From contig ML769477.1 in NCBI GenBank assembly GCA_009733575.1, positions 124,001 through 188,000 on the forward strand: DNA of 64,000 bases, in the 5' to 3' direction. The position numbers and the translations under genes are program-made. The first letter of the stretch is position 1; every line of letters begins with the position of its first letter. Origin of the DNA: Gymnopus androsaceus JB14. Its lineage: Eukaryota > Basidiomycota > Agaricomycetes > Agaricales > Omphalotaceae. Below are positions 1-11,294 of the stretch, piece after piece. Below the pieces are notes generated by a model. The model ran no database searches. It saw nothing but the letters and a program-made list of their open reading frames with translations, and was not told where the DNA came from.

Positions 1-428
1 ATCATTTCTGCTGCATATATGCAGTCTTCCACCACATAATTACTTTATAGTCTCCTGTAGATGCTCTACACTGTTCCCATGAACAATACATAGGTGTATT
101 GACAGTATTGCCTGATATAATCATGCAATATTTTTTGAGTACTGATATTTGCCTGCTCCCTGCAGCAAGCCTAGGACAGTCATTCTGAGTTAGATAAGAC
201 ATGTAAATACCTCTGTATGTACTGATTACATGCATATACTTATTCCATGAATACAGTGACAACATGGTGAGCAACTTTGTAAAGCAACTATCATGCTTGC
301 ATAGCAATGCTAGTGAGACTTAGACACTTACCTTAGCTCTAGAGAGCCTTAGGAATGCATTTATAATGGTCAATTTGGGCTACTTAAAACAAGTTAAAAC
401 AAGTTAGACAAGTTAACTTGCTAACTTT
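1..428. other. AT-rich flank with no supported gene
   Basis: A 101-codon minus-strand frame is present but has no recognisable motif. The last 60 bases contain repeated AAGTTA/CAAGTTAG words that lead into the copia insertion site. Nothing else is seen here. Confidence 0.5.
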
Positions 429-742
429 TGTTAAGTAAATAGAATCTCAGTTGGACACTTGGTAGTGGGATAACTATACTACTGTACCTGTTAAGTAAAT
501 AGAATCTGGAATGAGTATAAGTAAAGGTACAGTAAGTGAGAGAAAGAAGAAAGAGCTCACCTCAGTTAGACACTTGGTAGTGGGACAACTGAGGGAGTCG
601 GACGTTGCTACATCATACTGTGGGTATATATGTCAATCGTACGATTAGTCAGACGGAATCAGGAGTCGGGAAAACTAACTAAGCAAGTTGCTAAAGTAGG
701 TAATGCCAAAGCTGTTCCTACCGGGCGGAGTACTCACCAACA
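429..742 (-). repeat. Left LTR (3' LTR) of the copia element
   Basis: This copy is 314 bases, 7 longer than the right copy because of a small indel near 615. It has two internal duplications: TGTTAAGTAAATAGAATCT occurs at its start and again near 489, and GGACACTTGGTAGTGGGA-like text occurs twice. The terminal dinucleotides are TG and CA. Confidence 0.95.
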
Positions 743-752
743 CCCCCCCCCC
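743..752 (-). other. Polypurine tract of the copia element
   Basis: Ten Cs on the plus strand (G10 on the coding strand), preceded there by GCGGAGT, directly abut the left LTR. This is where plus-strand DNA synthesis starts in LTR elements. Confidence 0.85.
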
Positions 753-2830
753 ACTCCGCACAATCCAATCCCAGTGACTTCACTAGCTTGGCGTGTGCCA
801 GGCCAGCCAGTGGTTCTGTGAACAAGTCCCCGAGATTTTCAGTTGTGCGAATCCCTTTCACTCTAATATCACCATCCGTTACCTTCTCCCTAATGTGATG
901 GTGGCGTACGCTGATGTGTTTGACAAGGGCATGCTGCTTGGAGTTTTCTGTAAGGCTATTTGCACCTTCATTATCTCCATGCAGGTCAATAGGCCCCTTC
1001 TGCTCGAGATCCACTTCTGCCAGGAATGAGGCCATCCACACTGCTTGTTGGCTCGCTCTGGCTAACAACACATATTTGGCCTCCACAGTTGACATTGCCA
1101 CCATGGCCTGCCTTTTCAAACTCCACAAAACCAGTGCGCGCGCCATCAAGAAGACATACCCTGACACTGATCACTGTGTGTCTAGGCACCCTGCGTAATC
1201 CGCGTCGACATGACCTGCTGGCTTCAATCCCCTTCCAGGTCTTGTATCGTTCGGTGCTGGCTTCTTATATGTAATGGCGTGGTGGAGCGTCCACTTGATA
1301 TACCCTGCAAGCCATAACACCAACTCCCAGTGGTAACACCCTGGGTTCAGTTGATAATGGGCAAGCAGGTTAGAGGCAAAGCAAATGTTGGGCCTCGTGC
1401 AACCAGACCCCCACATCACAGATCCTACGACGGGTTGGTAGGGTTTATCTGACATATAGACTCTCTTCTCCTCTGGAAGTGGGTTCGGCGAGCTCTTGAG
1501 TTTGAGTCCAGGGGGCAGAGGAGTGCGATGCGGTGTAATGTCCTGGAGTCGAAAATGTTCCAGCGTTTGTTCGAAATACACTTGTTGGGAGATTGTAATT
1601 GAACCAGTATCTAGGTCCTGGTGTATGGTCATGCCTAGCAGGACATTCAAGGTCACCTCCCCAGCTTCCCAGCGCTTCCTGAGGTCTCTGACTGCCTTCT
1701 CTTTTCCTTCCTTCATGGATGAGCCCCCACACATGTCATCCCCATACGTACTCGTAATCGTGTATTCGGACCCCACTTGTTGGTACCGTATGCATGGGTA
1801 AGCCCTGGACGCAACATAGCCATCCTCTTTGTAACCTGTGGCCAATGTTGCCTGCCAATCATGGCTCCCTTGTTTCGTACCGTAGATGGATTGTTTGAGC
1901 TTGCACACAAGATGTTCTTGGCCTGGCCTAATAAATCCCTCGGGCTGTTTCATGTAGACGTTGTGCGTAATTGGGCTATTAAGGAAAGCACCTTTGAAGT
2001 CAATTTGGAAGAGTTTGAGACTGAGGACAATGATTATGGCGAGCACTAATCTGAGGGACTCCATCCGAGCTACGGTGCTGTAAGTCTTGTCGTAGTCAAC
2101 CCTGAATATCTGTGTGAATCCCTGTGCCACGTACCAAACCTTACATCGGATAACCTCTCCCTTTGAGCCCCATTTAATCGCAAATGTCCACCTTCCCCCC
2201 ATGAGATTTGCCCCTGCTGGCAACTCTACCAATTCCCATACTCCCTTTTCCATCAACAAGTTATACTCTGCTTGCATCGGGGGGAACCACAGGTCTGGCC
2301 TATTCATTGCCTGCTTATACGTCTGGGGAACCCAGAATTTGGAATTCGTTGACATGAAGGCCCACGGGTTCTGGACAATTAGCACCAGAGGTTGTTGCTC
2401 CGAGGGAAGATTGTTTGCCCAGGCCTCTCCCTGTTCTCGCACCTCCCGTTCCCTGTCTTCCAACGCTTCAGACTCGATTAAACGTTTGGTCTGCTTACGC
2501 TCACGTGTGCTTCTGTGTGGTTGTACTTTGGTTGGGAGTTGGGCGACTGGAGGTGCGGGCAAAGGTTGGTGTACTGGAGGCGTAGGAGGTAGCATAATTA
2601 TGGGCGTTGGTGGGTCTTCCTTGGATTCCGGGGTGGAGGGATCTACTGATCCACTGATGGGATCTTTGTTGATACCAACCCCGGAATCACCGCTGGGTAA
2701 CCCATCAATTTGATTGGGGTTTAGGTCAGGCTTTGACCTTGTCCTTTTAGACTCACCCTCCTCAAATTGTACGTCCCTCGACTCCATAAACGACCATGTA
2801 CTCGGAATGTACAGCCGGTACCCCCTCCTT

Positions 2831-3121
2831 CATCAGCAAAAAGGGGTTAAACCTATGATGACCTAGGGAACCTAGGCTACCCTGGTCACCCTCGGTCTTC
2901 CAGGCTACCCCAGGTTACCTCAGGTTCCTCAGGTTAGCTCAGGTTTACTCAGGTTTACTCAGGTTTACTCAGGTTGCCTCAAATTCCCAAGGTTTATCCC
3001 TAAATCCTAGGCAACCTAGGTGGCCTAGGAGACCTAGGTATCCTTAGGTTCCCTGAAGTCTCTTTAGGTCATTGTGGGTCAACCTAAAGTCAGCCCTGGG
3101 CCCAGACCATTTTTCCTGATG
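2831..3121. mobile_element. Small TIR element (MITE-like) inside the copia polyprotein
   Basis: The element begins CATCAGCAAAAAGG and ends TTTTTCCTGATG, imperfect terminal inverted repeats. Its core is short direct repeats of about 10 bases (AGGTTTACTC and variants, 2920-2990) followed by CCTAGG-rich text. Outside it the polyprotein reading resumes (GYMGTS before, GYRLYIPSTWSFMESRD after), so it landed in a once-intact coding frame. The end near 3100 (GGCCCAGACCATTTTT) matches the ends of the CCTAGG-rich stretches at 9815 and 11310. Confidence 0.8.
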
Positions 3122-5522
3122 TTCCCATATATCCTACCAGAACCCCTTCTACCGCTTGCCTGGCCAGCTTGCCTCCTGTAAAGATGTCTGGCAAGGGGCT
3201 GCAAGTGCAATACATTGTGTCTCTTTTGCGTCCAAACCTCAATGGGGACATCATCTGGAAACCTGGCCGAGGGCACAAAGCTGTCGACGTAGCAGAAGGT
3301 TGCTGCGGTCTCTGCCCAGAAGGAGTGAGGGAGACCTGATTTGTCTAACAGGGTGCGTGATCCTTCAATCACTGTCCTGTTTGCTCGCTCGGCCATCCCG
3401 TTGGCTGCAGACGAGTACAGGGGAACCTTCTCAATGGTGTCTCCTTGCTCTGCACAGTAATCCTCCATTAATCAATTGTTGAGCTCTTTTCCGCCATCAA
3501 TGCGGATTGCTTGTAACTTCCGTTTTGTGACTACCTCTGCTTTAATGCGGTATCGGTGGAAATCCTTCAGGGTAGTCTTGCTGTGTTTGTTCGAGAGGAA
3601 AGCCGGCATTTTAACTGTTGAATGACTGTCGGAGAAGAGCATTAGGTACAAGGCTCCTCCCTTGCTCTGTGTGTGTGTTTGACCAAACAGATCTATGTGT
3701 ACACGTTCCAGGACTTCCTGCTTGTGGCTCAACTGTTCGTCAAATGGTCTACATGTCGCCTTGCCGTACAGGCATGACTCGCACATCCCATAGACCTCCC
3801 TTGAGGTGATATTCAGGCCATCGACCAGCTTTTGGTTTGCCATCCTTAGTATTCTCGGAATGGCTACGTGTCCTAGCCACCTATGCCAGGTGAGTATGTC
3901 CACCGCCTTCTCTTAGGACCTCGCTGAGTTTGCGTTTGTAGGTTCTCCTAGTACGTCTACCTCATACATTTGGCCTTTTCCAACTCCTATCATCATTGTA
4001 CTTCCTTTGGTAGTCTTCACTGTCAATGTACCCTTTCCCCATTTGCCATGGTAGTCATTCCTATCCAATGTCGAGAGCGATATGAGATTATTGCTGAAGG
4101 CAGGTGCGTGCTTCATGTTCTGCAGTCGTATACGTCTCTTGTCTCCATTGACATGGGTGGTAAACTCTACTGCGCCTATCCCTTTTATATGGAACTCGCC
4201 GCCTGCACCTGCAATGGCGCTACTCCCTTTCTCAGTGACCTCTCGTTAGTCTGTGAACTGCTCTCGCTGGACCCAGCAGTGGTCAGTCGCCCCTGAATCT
4301 ATGAACATTTTTGTTTGGATAGTTCCGAGGGGTGAATAAAGAGGTATATTTTGAGCTTTGCAGATGGTGCAGTCTCTACTGGGTACTAAGTGGGGTACAT
4401 TGCTACCTACTCCTCCTTGCTGACTATCCCCTTCCCTCAGAAAGGCATGATATACCCTGCTGGGGGTGTCAGGAACCTTGGAGGAGTATGAAGCAGGTGT
4501 CAACGTACCTGACTTGGTATCTTTGGGTGAGTTCATTGAGCCTATGAAGACATCGAGGAGTGAATTGGTATTGCTCGATGAGGCCTTTGTACCATACTTG
4601 TCTTTCCAGGACTTGGGAGCTTTACCTTCTGCCCCGCCACCTTTGGCCCAACACTTTTTGATGGTGTGGCCAACTTTGGTGGGACAGGGTGGGTTAGTGC
4701 AGATGGGACGTTCCCGCTTCGCATTCGCAGCTGTAACATTAGCCACGTGCAACGCTAGGTGTTGGGCTACCAGTGCGGCTACTTGTTTCTGGATACGGTC
4801 CTCGTTTCCATCAGAGTTGCATCCGACCTTATCCAGGTAAAGACGGTGGAGGTATGTGAAGGCTTCCGCGCTGAATATTCTGGGCACATTGAGGATGTGG
4901 TCTCTCCAGGCTTCGGGCATGGAAGCTATGACTATAAGCCGGAATTGGTAGTCATTGCACAAGCCACCAAGATTGTGGAGAGCTTTCAAGAGATTCTTCA
5001 TTTTCTTCTCGTGCTCTTCCATTGTGGTTGTTTCCGGGTTAAACTTGTGTTCATGGAGGCAAGTGTCGGCCATGTGGATACGTTGCTCATCTCAAGCCTC
5101 ATACTTCTTAATGAGGTACTGCCACATCCTGTGGGCTGAATTGTCCCGTTCAAGGCCAATACCAATTGGGTCAGTGCAGTTAAGGTAGATTATGGAAGCG
5201 ACCATGCGGTCTTGCTGAACCCATTCACTGGGTGAGGGGGATTGGCTGTCGTTAGGAGATGAGGTTTGAGTGACATAGATATAGGTCGCCAACATTGGTT
5301 TAGGGATGGATCCCTCGAGGTATCCTTTGAGTCCCCTGACCTGTACATTTAGGTCGACTCGATCTTTGAATGCTCTCCAGGTATCCTGTCCCGTTAGCTG
5401 GGAGGCTTCAGGGAACGTTGGCACGTTTAGGGGTGAGTTTCCCGATAACGACATTGGAATTCTGGTAGTTGGAGTTGTCTTCTGAGGTATTCTGTAGTGT
5501 CCTTTTAAGCTCTAAAGACCTC

Positions 5523-5535
5523 CAGTCTCATAATC
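5523..5535 (-). other. Primer-binding site resembling the elongator tRNA-Met anticodon arm
   Basis: Directly beside the right LTR the plus strand reads CAGTCTCATAATC. This equals the anticodon stem-loop of eukaryotic elongator tRNA-Met (CAT anticodon) as I recall it. On the element strand it is therefore complementary to an internal tRNA region, not to a 3' CCA end. Drosophila copia is known to use an internally cleaved (half) initiator tRNA-Met; this looks like a variant using elongator tRNA-Met. Confidence 0.65.
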
Positions 5536-5842
5536 TGTTAAGTAAATAGAATCTCAGTTGGACACTTGGTAGTGGGACAACTATACTACTGTACCTGTTA
5601 AGTAAATAGAATCTGGAATGAATATAAGTAAAGGTACAGTAAGTGAGAGAAAGAAGAAAGAGCTCACCTCAGTTGGACACTTGGTAGTGGGACAACTGAG
5701 GGAGTCGGATGTTGCTACTGTAGGTATATATGTCGATCGTACGATTAGTCAGACGGGATCAGGAGTTGGGAAAACTAACTAAGCAAGTTGCTAAAGTAGG
5801 TAATGCCAAAGCTGTTCCTACTGGGCGGAGTACTCACCAACA
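5536..5842 (-). repeat. Right LTR (5' LTR) of the copia element
   Basis: 307 bases, TG...CA ends, same internal duplications as the left copy. Differences from the left copy are transitions only, plus the 7-base indel. Confidence 0.95.
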
Positions 5843-5847
5843 ACTTT

Positions 5848-6886
5848 AAGTTAACTTTCAATTCAAATATTAGTGTGAGTTAGCGGAGTTTGAAATTCCA
5901 AGGTAGGGCCCCAGTGCATATTAAGCAACTCACTGCCCCTCTGCAAAGCCATAATCTCATTGTGATATCTACATCAGAAAAACCTGTTTGTTCTCCAGAG
6001 TACTTTAGAGCTCTCAGAGTAAGAGTACTAGCTCCAGAAAGCTCTGGAACTCTCTGCAGATCCCCCATCATTTGACAAGTTTCAGGATACAGAGCCCATT
6101 TAGTAATCAAGAGTTTTCATGTTGTAACCATGCAATGATAATAGCAAATTTATATGTATCATTTCCTGGTTCTTTATTACACACAACTAGAGTGCTACTG
6201 CCACCTACCACCGAAGTGCTTTCAATCTCGCTTTCCCTCTGAGTCTGAGTCTCACAAAATTTCCCAATAGTTCTCCCTTCCCAGCAACATCCTCCATCTC
6301 TATGATCCTTTGATGTTTCTAGGGTTTTAAGGTCCAATTCAATTCAGTTTATTTGCTAAATTTTCAATGAATCATGAATTGCACCAGTGCAAGATTTTTT
6401 GAAACCTGAATGAACTGTAAACTGGCACTGGTTTAAATGGTCCATCAGTGCAATCTTTAGCAGTGCATTTTTCAGTGCAGTTAAATGCAATTCACAATTT
6501 AAACTGACTTGAACTGGTCATTCTTACATCTAAAGATAGAGTACCTCAGCATAATAATGCCAACCTAGCTGGTAAATGTACTGTTTATCATGTATATACT
6601 ATTGGAAATGTAATTCCAGCATGATAAGAGTGCACAAAGCTCTGTTTGTATTAGTATTGATTTGCAGAGATTTAAACTGATGCAAGGCAGTTTAAGTAAT
6701 TTTCAAAAATTGAATGCACTCCAATGTCACCAGTATATGGTGATGTTGATGTTTTTGAGGCAATATTCATCTCGTTGCATCCGGTAATGGATGCGTAAAG
6801 GCCCTGAGTTGTAAAAACTCCACTTAGAGTATGGTGAACCTATTGCTTCACCATAGGCATCTCCGCACTAGTATTGGGGCACAGTT
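5848..6886. repeat. Non-coding repeat-derived stretch
   Basis: No gene is supported. At 5972 there is CATCAGAAAAACCTG followed by CTCCAGAG/CTCTGGA words, resembling the left end of the element at 16976-17155. At about 6318-6346 the text TAGGGTTTTAAGGTCCAATTC is repeated at about 10482-10502, followed in both places by TGCAATTCA/CAGTGCA-rich sequence. Bases 6722-6886 are a near-identical direct copy of about 9853-10018. Confidence 0.6.
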
Positions 6887-6949
6887 NNNNNNNNNNNNNN
6901 NNNNNNNNNNNNNNNNNNNNNNNNNNNNNNNNNNNNNNNNNNNNNNNNN
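6887..6949. other. Assembly gap (63 N)
   Basis: An unresolved run of N. The left side ends in a sequence (6722-6886) duplicated at 9853-10018. The right side begins exactly inside the left arm of the large inverted repeat, so the join is between repeats and should be treated with caution. Confidence 0.99.
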
Positions 6950-8130
6950 ACCTTCTTTTTGACTGAAGGCAAGTTCTCCTTGTCGGAGTCGGAATCCAGC
7001 TCATCCTCCTCCTCTCCATCAATGTCGTCAATGTCCTCATCATCAAGGTCTCGCGTCCCAGCCTTCTTGTTCATCAATTCATCAATGCGCAGTGCTTCTT
7101 CTACATGTGGAGGTAGTTCAGCATTGCCTGTCGGTTTGTAATCTTGACAAGCTGAAATACAAACTTAGTATAATCATACTACACCTGTTATCAAGAGCTT
7201 AGACGAACCTGTTTAACTTATTCTCAAGTGATTTTGCGAGTCGAGTTGGATGTCCAAGGTGTTCTGCCTTTTTGTTGAACAGTTCCGTGCATTGAGACCA
7301 GGCATGCTGAGCGAGAGGAAGATGTTTCTCCAAGATAGGGAACAAGATACCATAGTCTTCCTTGCTGTAATTCGCAGCACCGCTTGACCGTCCCTTTTGA
7401 ACGCTACGCTTCCATTTACAACCCACACCAATCTCCTCCTCATCATCATTGTCAATGACGATTGCTTTAGCCTTTCCCTTTGATGATTTCGATTGACAAA
7501 CTGATCCAACCTTAGATGCTGGGCGAGCAATTTTGGGAAGAATCTTGTGCGGGGGTGGGAAATCATCATCATCATCGTCAGGTAAGGCAATGGAAGCAGG
7601 ATTAACAGAATGCGACCCGGATCCAGATGCTCCAGAGGAAGCAGAGGTAATCCCAATGGAACCATGCAATGCTGCTGTTCCCAAGGGTTGCCAAGCCTGT
7701 AAAGAGTAAGTTAGTTCATGAAAGAATGATCTGACCACATGAAAGGCTTACCGATTGCATGAAACCCTGCTGAGGAGTGGAAGGAGGTAGCGTCATTCCT
7801 ATATTGCTGATCGGCGGAAGCCTTGTTGACTGAACAAGAAGTTGGTTGATTGGAATCAGACAATATTGTTATCTTACCATTGTATTTTGATTCGTTTGAA
7901 TTTGCGGTGGGAGTGGTGAAAAGTCAGTTGCAAGGCTCGGAAGACGGGGCTGTCAAAAAGATGCTCAGTTAGCTAACTAAGCCAACAATTCAAAATTGAG
8001 CTTCACAAACCAAATCGCCCGTTAGTGCATAGCGTGGAACCCAGCTATTATTGGAACCTCGCACCCATTCACGGCCTTGGTTGTCTCGAAAAATAGCATC
8101 ATCTTCAGGGAAGTTCTGCAAAGGAGTCAT
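6950..8130 (-). pseudogene. Truncated copy of the Myb/SANT-like Harbinger partner gene
   Basis: This is the inverted copy of the gene at 12994-15072, from its ATG (8130) to the end of the fifth coding exon, where the assembly gap cuts it. It shares the DDDDDF acidic run, the NYSKEDYGILFPILEKHLP helix region and the acidic EDELDSDSDKENL tail of that exon. It has lost Arg codons at CpG sites relative to the right copy (R to C, W or H at several places). It also lacks one T where the right copy reads AATAAGTTTAAACAG, which shifts the frame at the end of the SANT-like domain. I judge it non-functional. Confidence 0.75.
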
Positions 8131-8262
8131 GGCTAGTGAAAGGAGTGGCTGGTTTTCAACTGAGAGGTGAGTTGGAAGCTTCAAAGACTTTTGCGGACAT
8201 TTATATTGCTTGAAGAGTGAGAATCGGGTTGTAATTGATAAAGTATCTAAGGTACAGAGCAA

Positions 8263-9455
8263 AGGGAAAAGCTACAAGAGTAAATCATAGCAGCATTCAT
8301 TGGCCTGGGCAAGGTTAACTGCGAAATTGGGCATTTTAGAGCTCAAAAATAATAAAAGAAGAAAAAAAACACGTACTTTTCATTGGCTAGAGAGACTAAC
8401 CCTTCAAAGATACACATGGATCCTACAGGCTAACATCCAAAGTTGGTAAGGTGCACTATAAGTTCTCCACACGTGCATCGCGAAACAAGAGATTATGCCA
8501 CAGGCAACATGATTTCCCGATGTGCCACCACTATAAGGCACCCACCACCGGCTTAAATGCCTTGAAAATATCACATTCGTCCGTGATCCCTGCATAGGTA
8601 TGCATCAGTTCAAGGCCAGACACAATGTGGTCTGCAACTCACCCTGGTAGGCACTGTTTCACTCTTGTTGCCTATTGAGGTGTACTTCCATCCTGAAATC
8701 CTCCGAGAAATAACTTCCGAGTCTCCTATTGTCCCAAAAAGCCATAAAACATAGAGGTTAGAGTGGAAGAGCGAAAGAATTCATGCAGCAAAGCTGTGGA
8801 TGAGAGCAGACAAGTCATGTGATTGAGTGCGTCATACAAAAACCCCATCAAAAATCAGTTTAGAATCGTGATGGCAATCTAGAAGGGGGGGGGTATAGGC
8901 CTTGTCTAGATTTGAGTTTAGAAACGCACCTTTTGCCATCAAATCCTTCCCGACCCTTATGCACGCTGTCGGCTTTGGGCGCCTAACTTCGTTTAAGATG
9001 ATTTAGAAAATAATTTAGGATTTTTGAGCCCACGGGAGGTCACCCAATGAACTAGTACATTTAATTATAATGTGTATAATTATCATTAGAAGAATAGTAG
9101 ACACCCCAATGATTGGAATTTATCTACATATAATTGCGTAAAATAAGCGCCCAAATAAGCGCCTGTAGACTGCATACAATTAAAAGTCTGTTGATGGGGT
9201 CAAATCAGATTCATCATAAAGTAACAGTTAACTTGATAAATATGTTAGTCTAATTGAACTTGAGTTAAAAATACTTAAGTGAGGTGTTCCGAGTCATAAG
9301 TTAAGGCTAGTAAAACATTAATGAGTCTCAAAAAATAAGTCAAATAACCATGAGTTTAATGAGGTAATAAGGTTTCAGTAAGATAAATGTGGAAATTGAG
9401 CAAAAAGATAAAGCTGAATAATAAAGTATGAGAATTAGTTTTTGGGTTGTATGAC
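8263..9455. other. Non-coding part of the left arm
   Basis: Mirrors 11670-12860. It holds AT-rich sequence and the AAATAAGCGCCCAAATAAGCG motif near 9141. No gene is supported in this stretch. Confidence 0.5.
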
Positions 9456-9458
9456 TCA

Positions 9459-9830
9459 GCAGAAGTATCCCTATGTTACCCCAAGTTGCCTCAGGCTTCC
9501 CAGGCTTCCCTAGGCTTCCTCAGGCTTCCTAGGCTTCCTCAGGCTTCCTCAGGCTTCCTCAGGCTTCCCTAGGCTTCCTCAGGCTTCCTCAGGCTTCCTC
9601 AGGTTTCCTTAGACTTCCTCAGGTTTCCTCAGGTTTCCTTAGGCTTCCTCAGGTTTCCTCAGGCTCCCTCAGGCTCCCTCAGGACTCCTTCAAAAAGCCC
9701 AGGAATAAGGGGGTGGACTTATGAAAGCCTGGGAGACCTAGGTGTCCTGGGTGTCCTGGGTGTCCTAGGAGACCTAGGTAGTCCTTAGGTGTCCTCAGGT
9801 TATCCAAGGCCCAGACCATTTTTGCTGATG
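9459..9830. repeat. AGGCTTCCTC decamer array with CATCAGC-type end
   Basis: From about 9485 to 9680 the sequence is a run of roughly 10-base units (AGGCTTCCTC and variants AGGTTTCCTC, AGGCTCCCTC), followed by CCTAGG-rich text. The right end is CCATTTTTGCTGATG; the left end TCAGCAGAAGTAT is a weak match to the same terminal sequence. It mirrors 11295-11671. Confidence 0.75.
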
Positions 9831-9846
9831 TCATCCAAATGTAGCA

Positions 9847-10603
9847 TTCTCAATGTCACCAGTATATGGTGATGTTGATGTTTTTGAGGCAATATTCATC
9901 TCGTTGCATCCGGTAATGGATGCGTAAAGGCCCTGAGTTGTAAACAACTCCACTTAGAGTATGGTGAACCATATTGCTTCACCATAGGCATCTCCGCCAC
10001 TAGTATTGGGGCACAGTTACTTACCAGTAACCATCCCCGTATATTCCGAATGACAGCATGATCATCTTGATCATGCTTTATGCCAGTAGGGGTTCGGCCA
10101 GGGTACATTTGTATGTACCATGCCCAGTCCTCCGGTGAATTGAGCTTCGAGGGTTTTTTAGCCCCTTGTAGGCTTTAATTCTTCAAAGCCTTGTGCATTC
10201 AAGGACCTTAATGTTTTGAGATCCCTTTTAAAATAAATACTGCTTGTAGATACCCATGTACTTTACCTGCTTGGCACTTGCCTCAGGATCCCTAAAAGGT
10301 CAAACAGTTATACTATCCTTATTATCGATGTTTTATCATCCTTCTATAATAACACAAGCAGGTGTTATTATTTTATTTTCAACAAACTTCTGCTCTTTCT
10401 TCCTCCCAGTGTCTCAATGCATTGCAATACTCCTGCTGTAAGTTTTAGATTTGTTGATTTCCAGAAATCCAGAAACATCTAGGGTTTTAAGGTCCAATTC
10501 AATGAACTGCAAATAAACTGTGAATTGCATTGGATTGCACTAGAAAGTGCACTGCTGAAGGCTGCACTGATGCACAGTTTAAATCAGTGCCAGTTCATGG
10601 TGC
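9847..10603. other. Left half of the centre between the inverted arms, no supported gene
   Basis: The start (9853-10018) is a near-identical direct copy of 6722-6886. A 70-codon minus frame (9896-10108) has no recognisable domain. At about 10482 the TAGGGTTTTAAGGTCC repeat starts and runs toward the element at 10604. Confidence 0.45.
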
Positions 10604-11278
10604 ATCAGCAAAACCTGGGTGGAGGTCATAGCAACTCATAGCATATCATAGCAGCCATAGTGCTCCGCAGAACTATGGAGTGCTATGAGCTCCTATGAGT
10701 TCCTATGAACTCCTGTGGGATCACCACAACTTTGAGCAAGCTGTCATCTGCCATCACTGTTTGACAGCTGTCATTTTCTCCGTGAACACTATATAAGTAA
10801 GAACCAATGCACCGTCGCAGCTTTGGCAAGTTCTGTTTTTTTCTTCCAAGTCAGCAATCCTGAGCCGCTTTAGTTTGGACATCACGGTAAGTAGTCTCTT
10901 TCAAGCCTTCAATGTCTGTTTGATGCCTCGGCAGCATGAGTGCCATTACTTCTAATTTTACAGATAGTTATATTAGTTTCGGAATCGTTCTACTAGTTTT
11001 GCTACTACCGTATTAATTGTCCTACTGTACTACTAATGACCACAATAATATGATATGATTCCATGATTATTTTCATCCTGTTTTTGTCTCGCCAAGAGCC
11101 AACAAAACAATTCAAAATACTAATATATTTTGAATTGAATAGACCCTGACAGATGGCGTTCCTGTGAAATCCATAGCAATCCATAGCAATCCATAGCACT
11201 CCATAGTTCTGGACAGAGGGCTACCTTGCTATGGCTGCTATGGGTGCTATGAGTGCTGTACACCCAGGTTTTGCTGAT
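10604..11278. mobile_element. TIR element with CCATAG/CTATGG core
   Basis: The left end is ATCAGCAAAACCTGGGTG and the right end is CACCCAGGTTTTGCTGAT, perfect inverted repeats of at least 18 bases. Next to the ends are short repeats of TCATAGCA and CCATAGCA (10630-10720), mirrored by CTATGGGTGCTATG (11225-11260). The middle is AT-rich and non-coding, so this is a non-autonomous (MITE-like) element of 675 bases. Its right end abuts the right arm of the large inverted repeat. Confidence 0.8.
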
Positions 11279-11294
11279 TGCTACATTTGGATGA

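Larger units (their letters stand above)
743..5454 (-). pseudogene. Gag-Pol polyprotein of the copia element, disrupted
   Basis: The frame starts with ATG at 5454. Gag carries a CCHC-like knuckle (C..PPC....GH....CW) near 4660. The protease motif DSGATDH is near 4280. Integrase has its zinc part (HRWLGH ... CESCLYGK) near 3890-3760 and catalytic-core text (HIDLFGQ, RIDGGKEL) further on. RT shows QIDFKGAFLN and YGDDM (family YxDD, near 1735). RNase H shows STVEAKY and the late KHISVRHHHIRE block near 900. Lesions seen: stops at about 5089, 4246, 3910, 3469 and 1168, a frameshift near 3200, and an inserted repeat at 2831-3121 between integrase and RT. Several of the stops look like single C-to-T changes (for example CGA to TGA at 1168). 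Confidence 0.9.
429..5842 (-). mobile_element. Ty1/copia LTR retrotransposon, full length but dead
   Basis: Two LTRs in the same orientation (429-742 and 5536-5842) start TGTTAAG and end CCAACA. They are bounded by the same 5 bases ACTTT (424-428 and 5843-5847), a clean target-site duplication. The internal region is read on the minus strand. A primer-binding site lies beside the right LTR and a ten-base purine tract beside the left LTR. The domain order Gag, protease, integrase, RT, RNase H is that of copia (Pseudoviridae-type) elements. The two LTRs differ by about nine substitutions by eye, all transitions, plus one 7-base indel, so the insertion is moderately old. The element is inactive: it has several in-frame stops, at least one frameshift and a 291-base nested insertion. 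Confidence 0.95.
6950..9846 (-). repeat. Left arm of a large inverted repeat
   Basis: The reverse complement of this stretch matches 11279-14176 nearly base for base. It covers a Myb/SANT-like gene copy, about 600 bases of non-coding DNA and a CCTAGG/AGGCTTCCTC repeat block. Differences are mostly CpG in the right arm against TpG or CpA here. The arm is cut by the N gap at its gene-internal end, so its true extent is unknown. Confidence 0.9.

Noticed and set aside
485..742. CRISPR-like repeats in the copia LTR
   Set aside because: Only two internal copies of each word and a eukaryotic context; they are LTR-internal duplications.
2114..2713. 199-codon plus frame opposite the copia RT region
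   Set aside because: Antisense of conserved polyprotein sequence; no motif of its own.
9485..9680. Telomere- or centromere-type satellite
   Set aside because: The decamers lie within inverted-repeat elements and are short; there is no TTAGGG-like unit or long uniform array.
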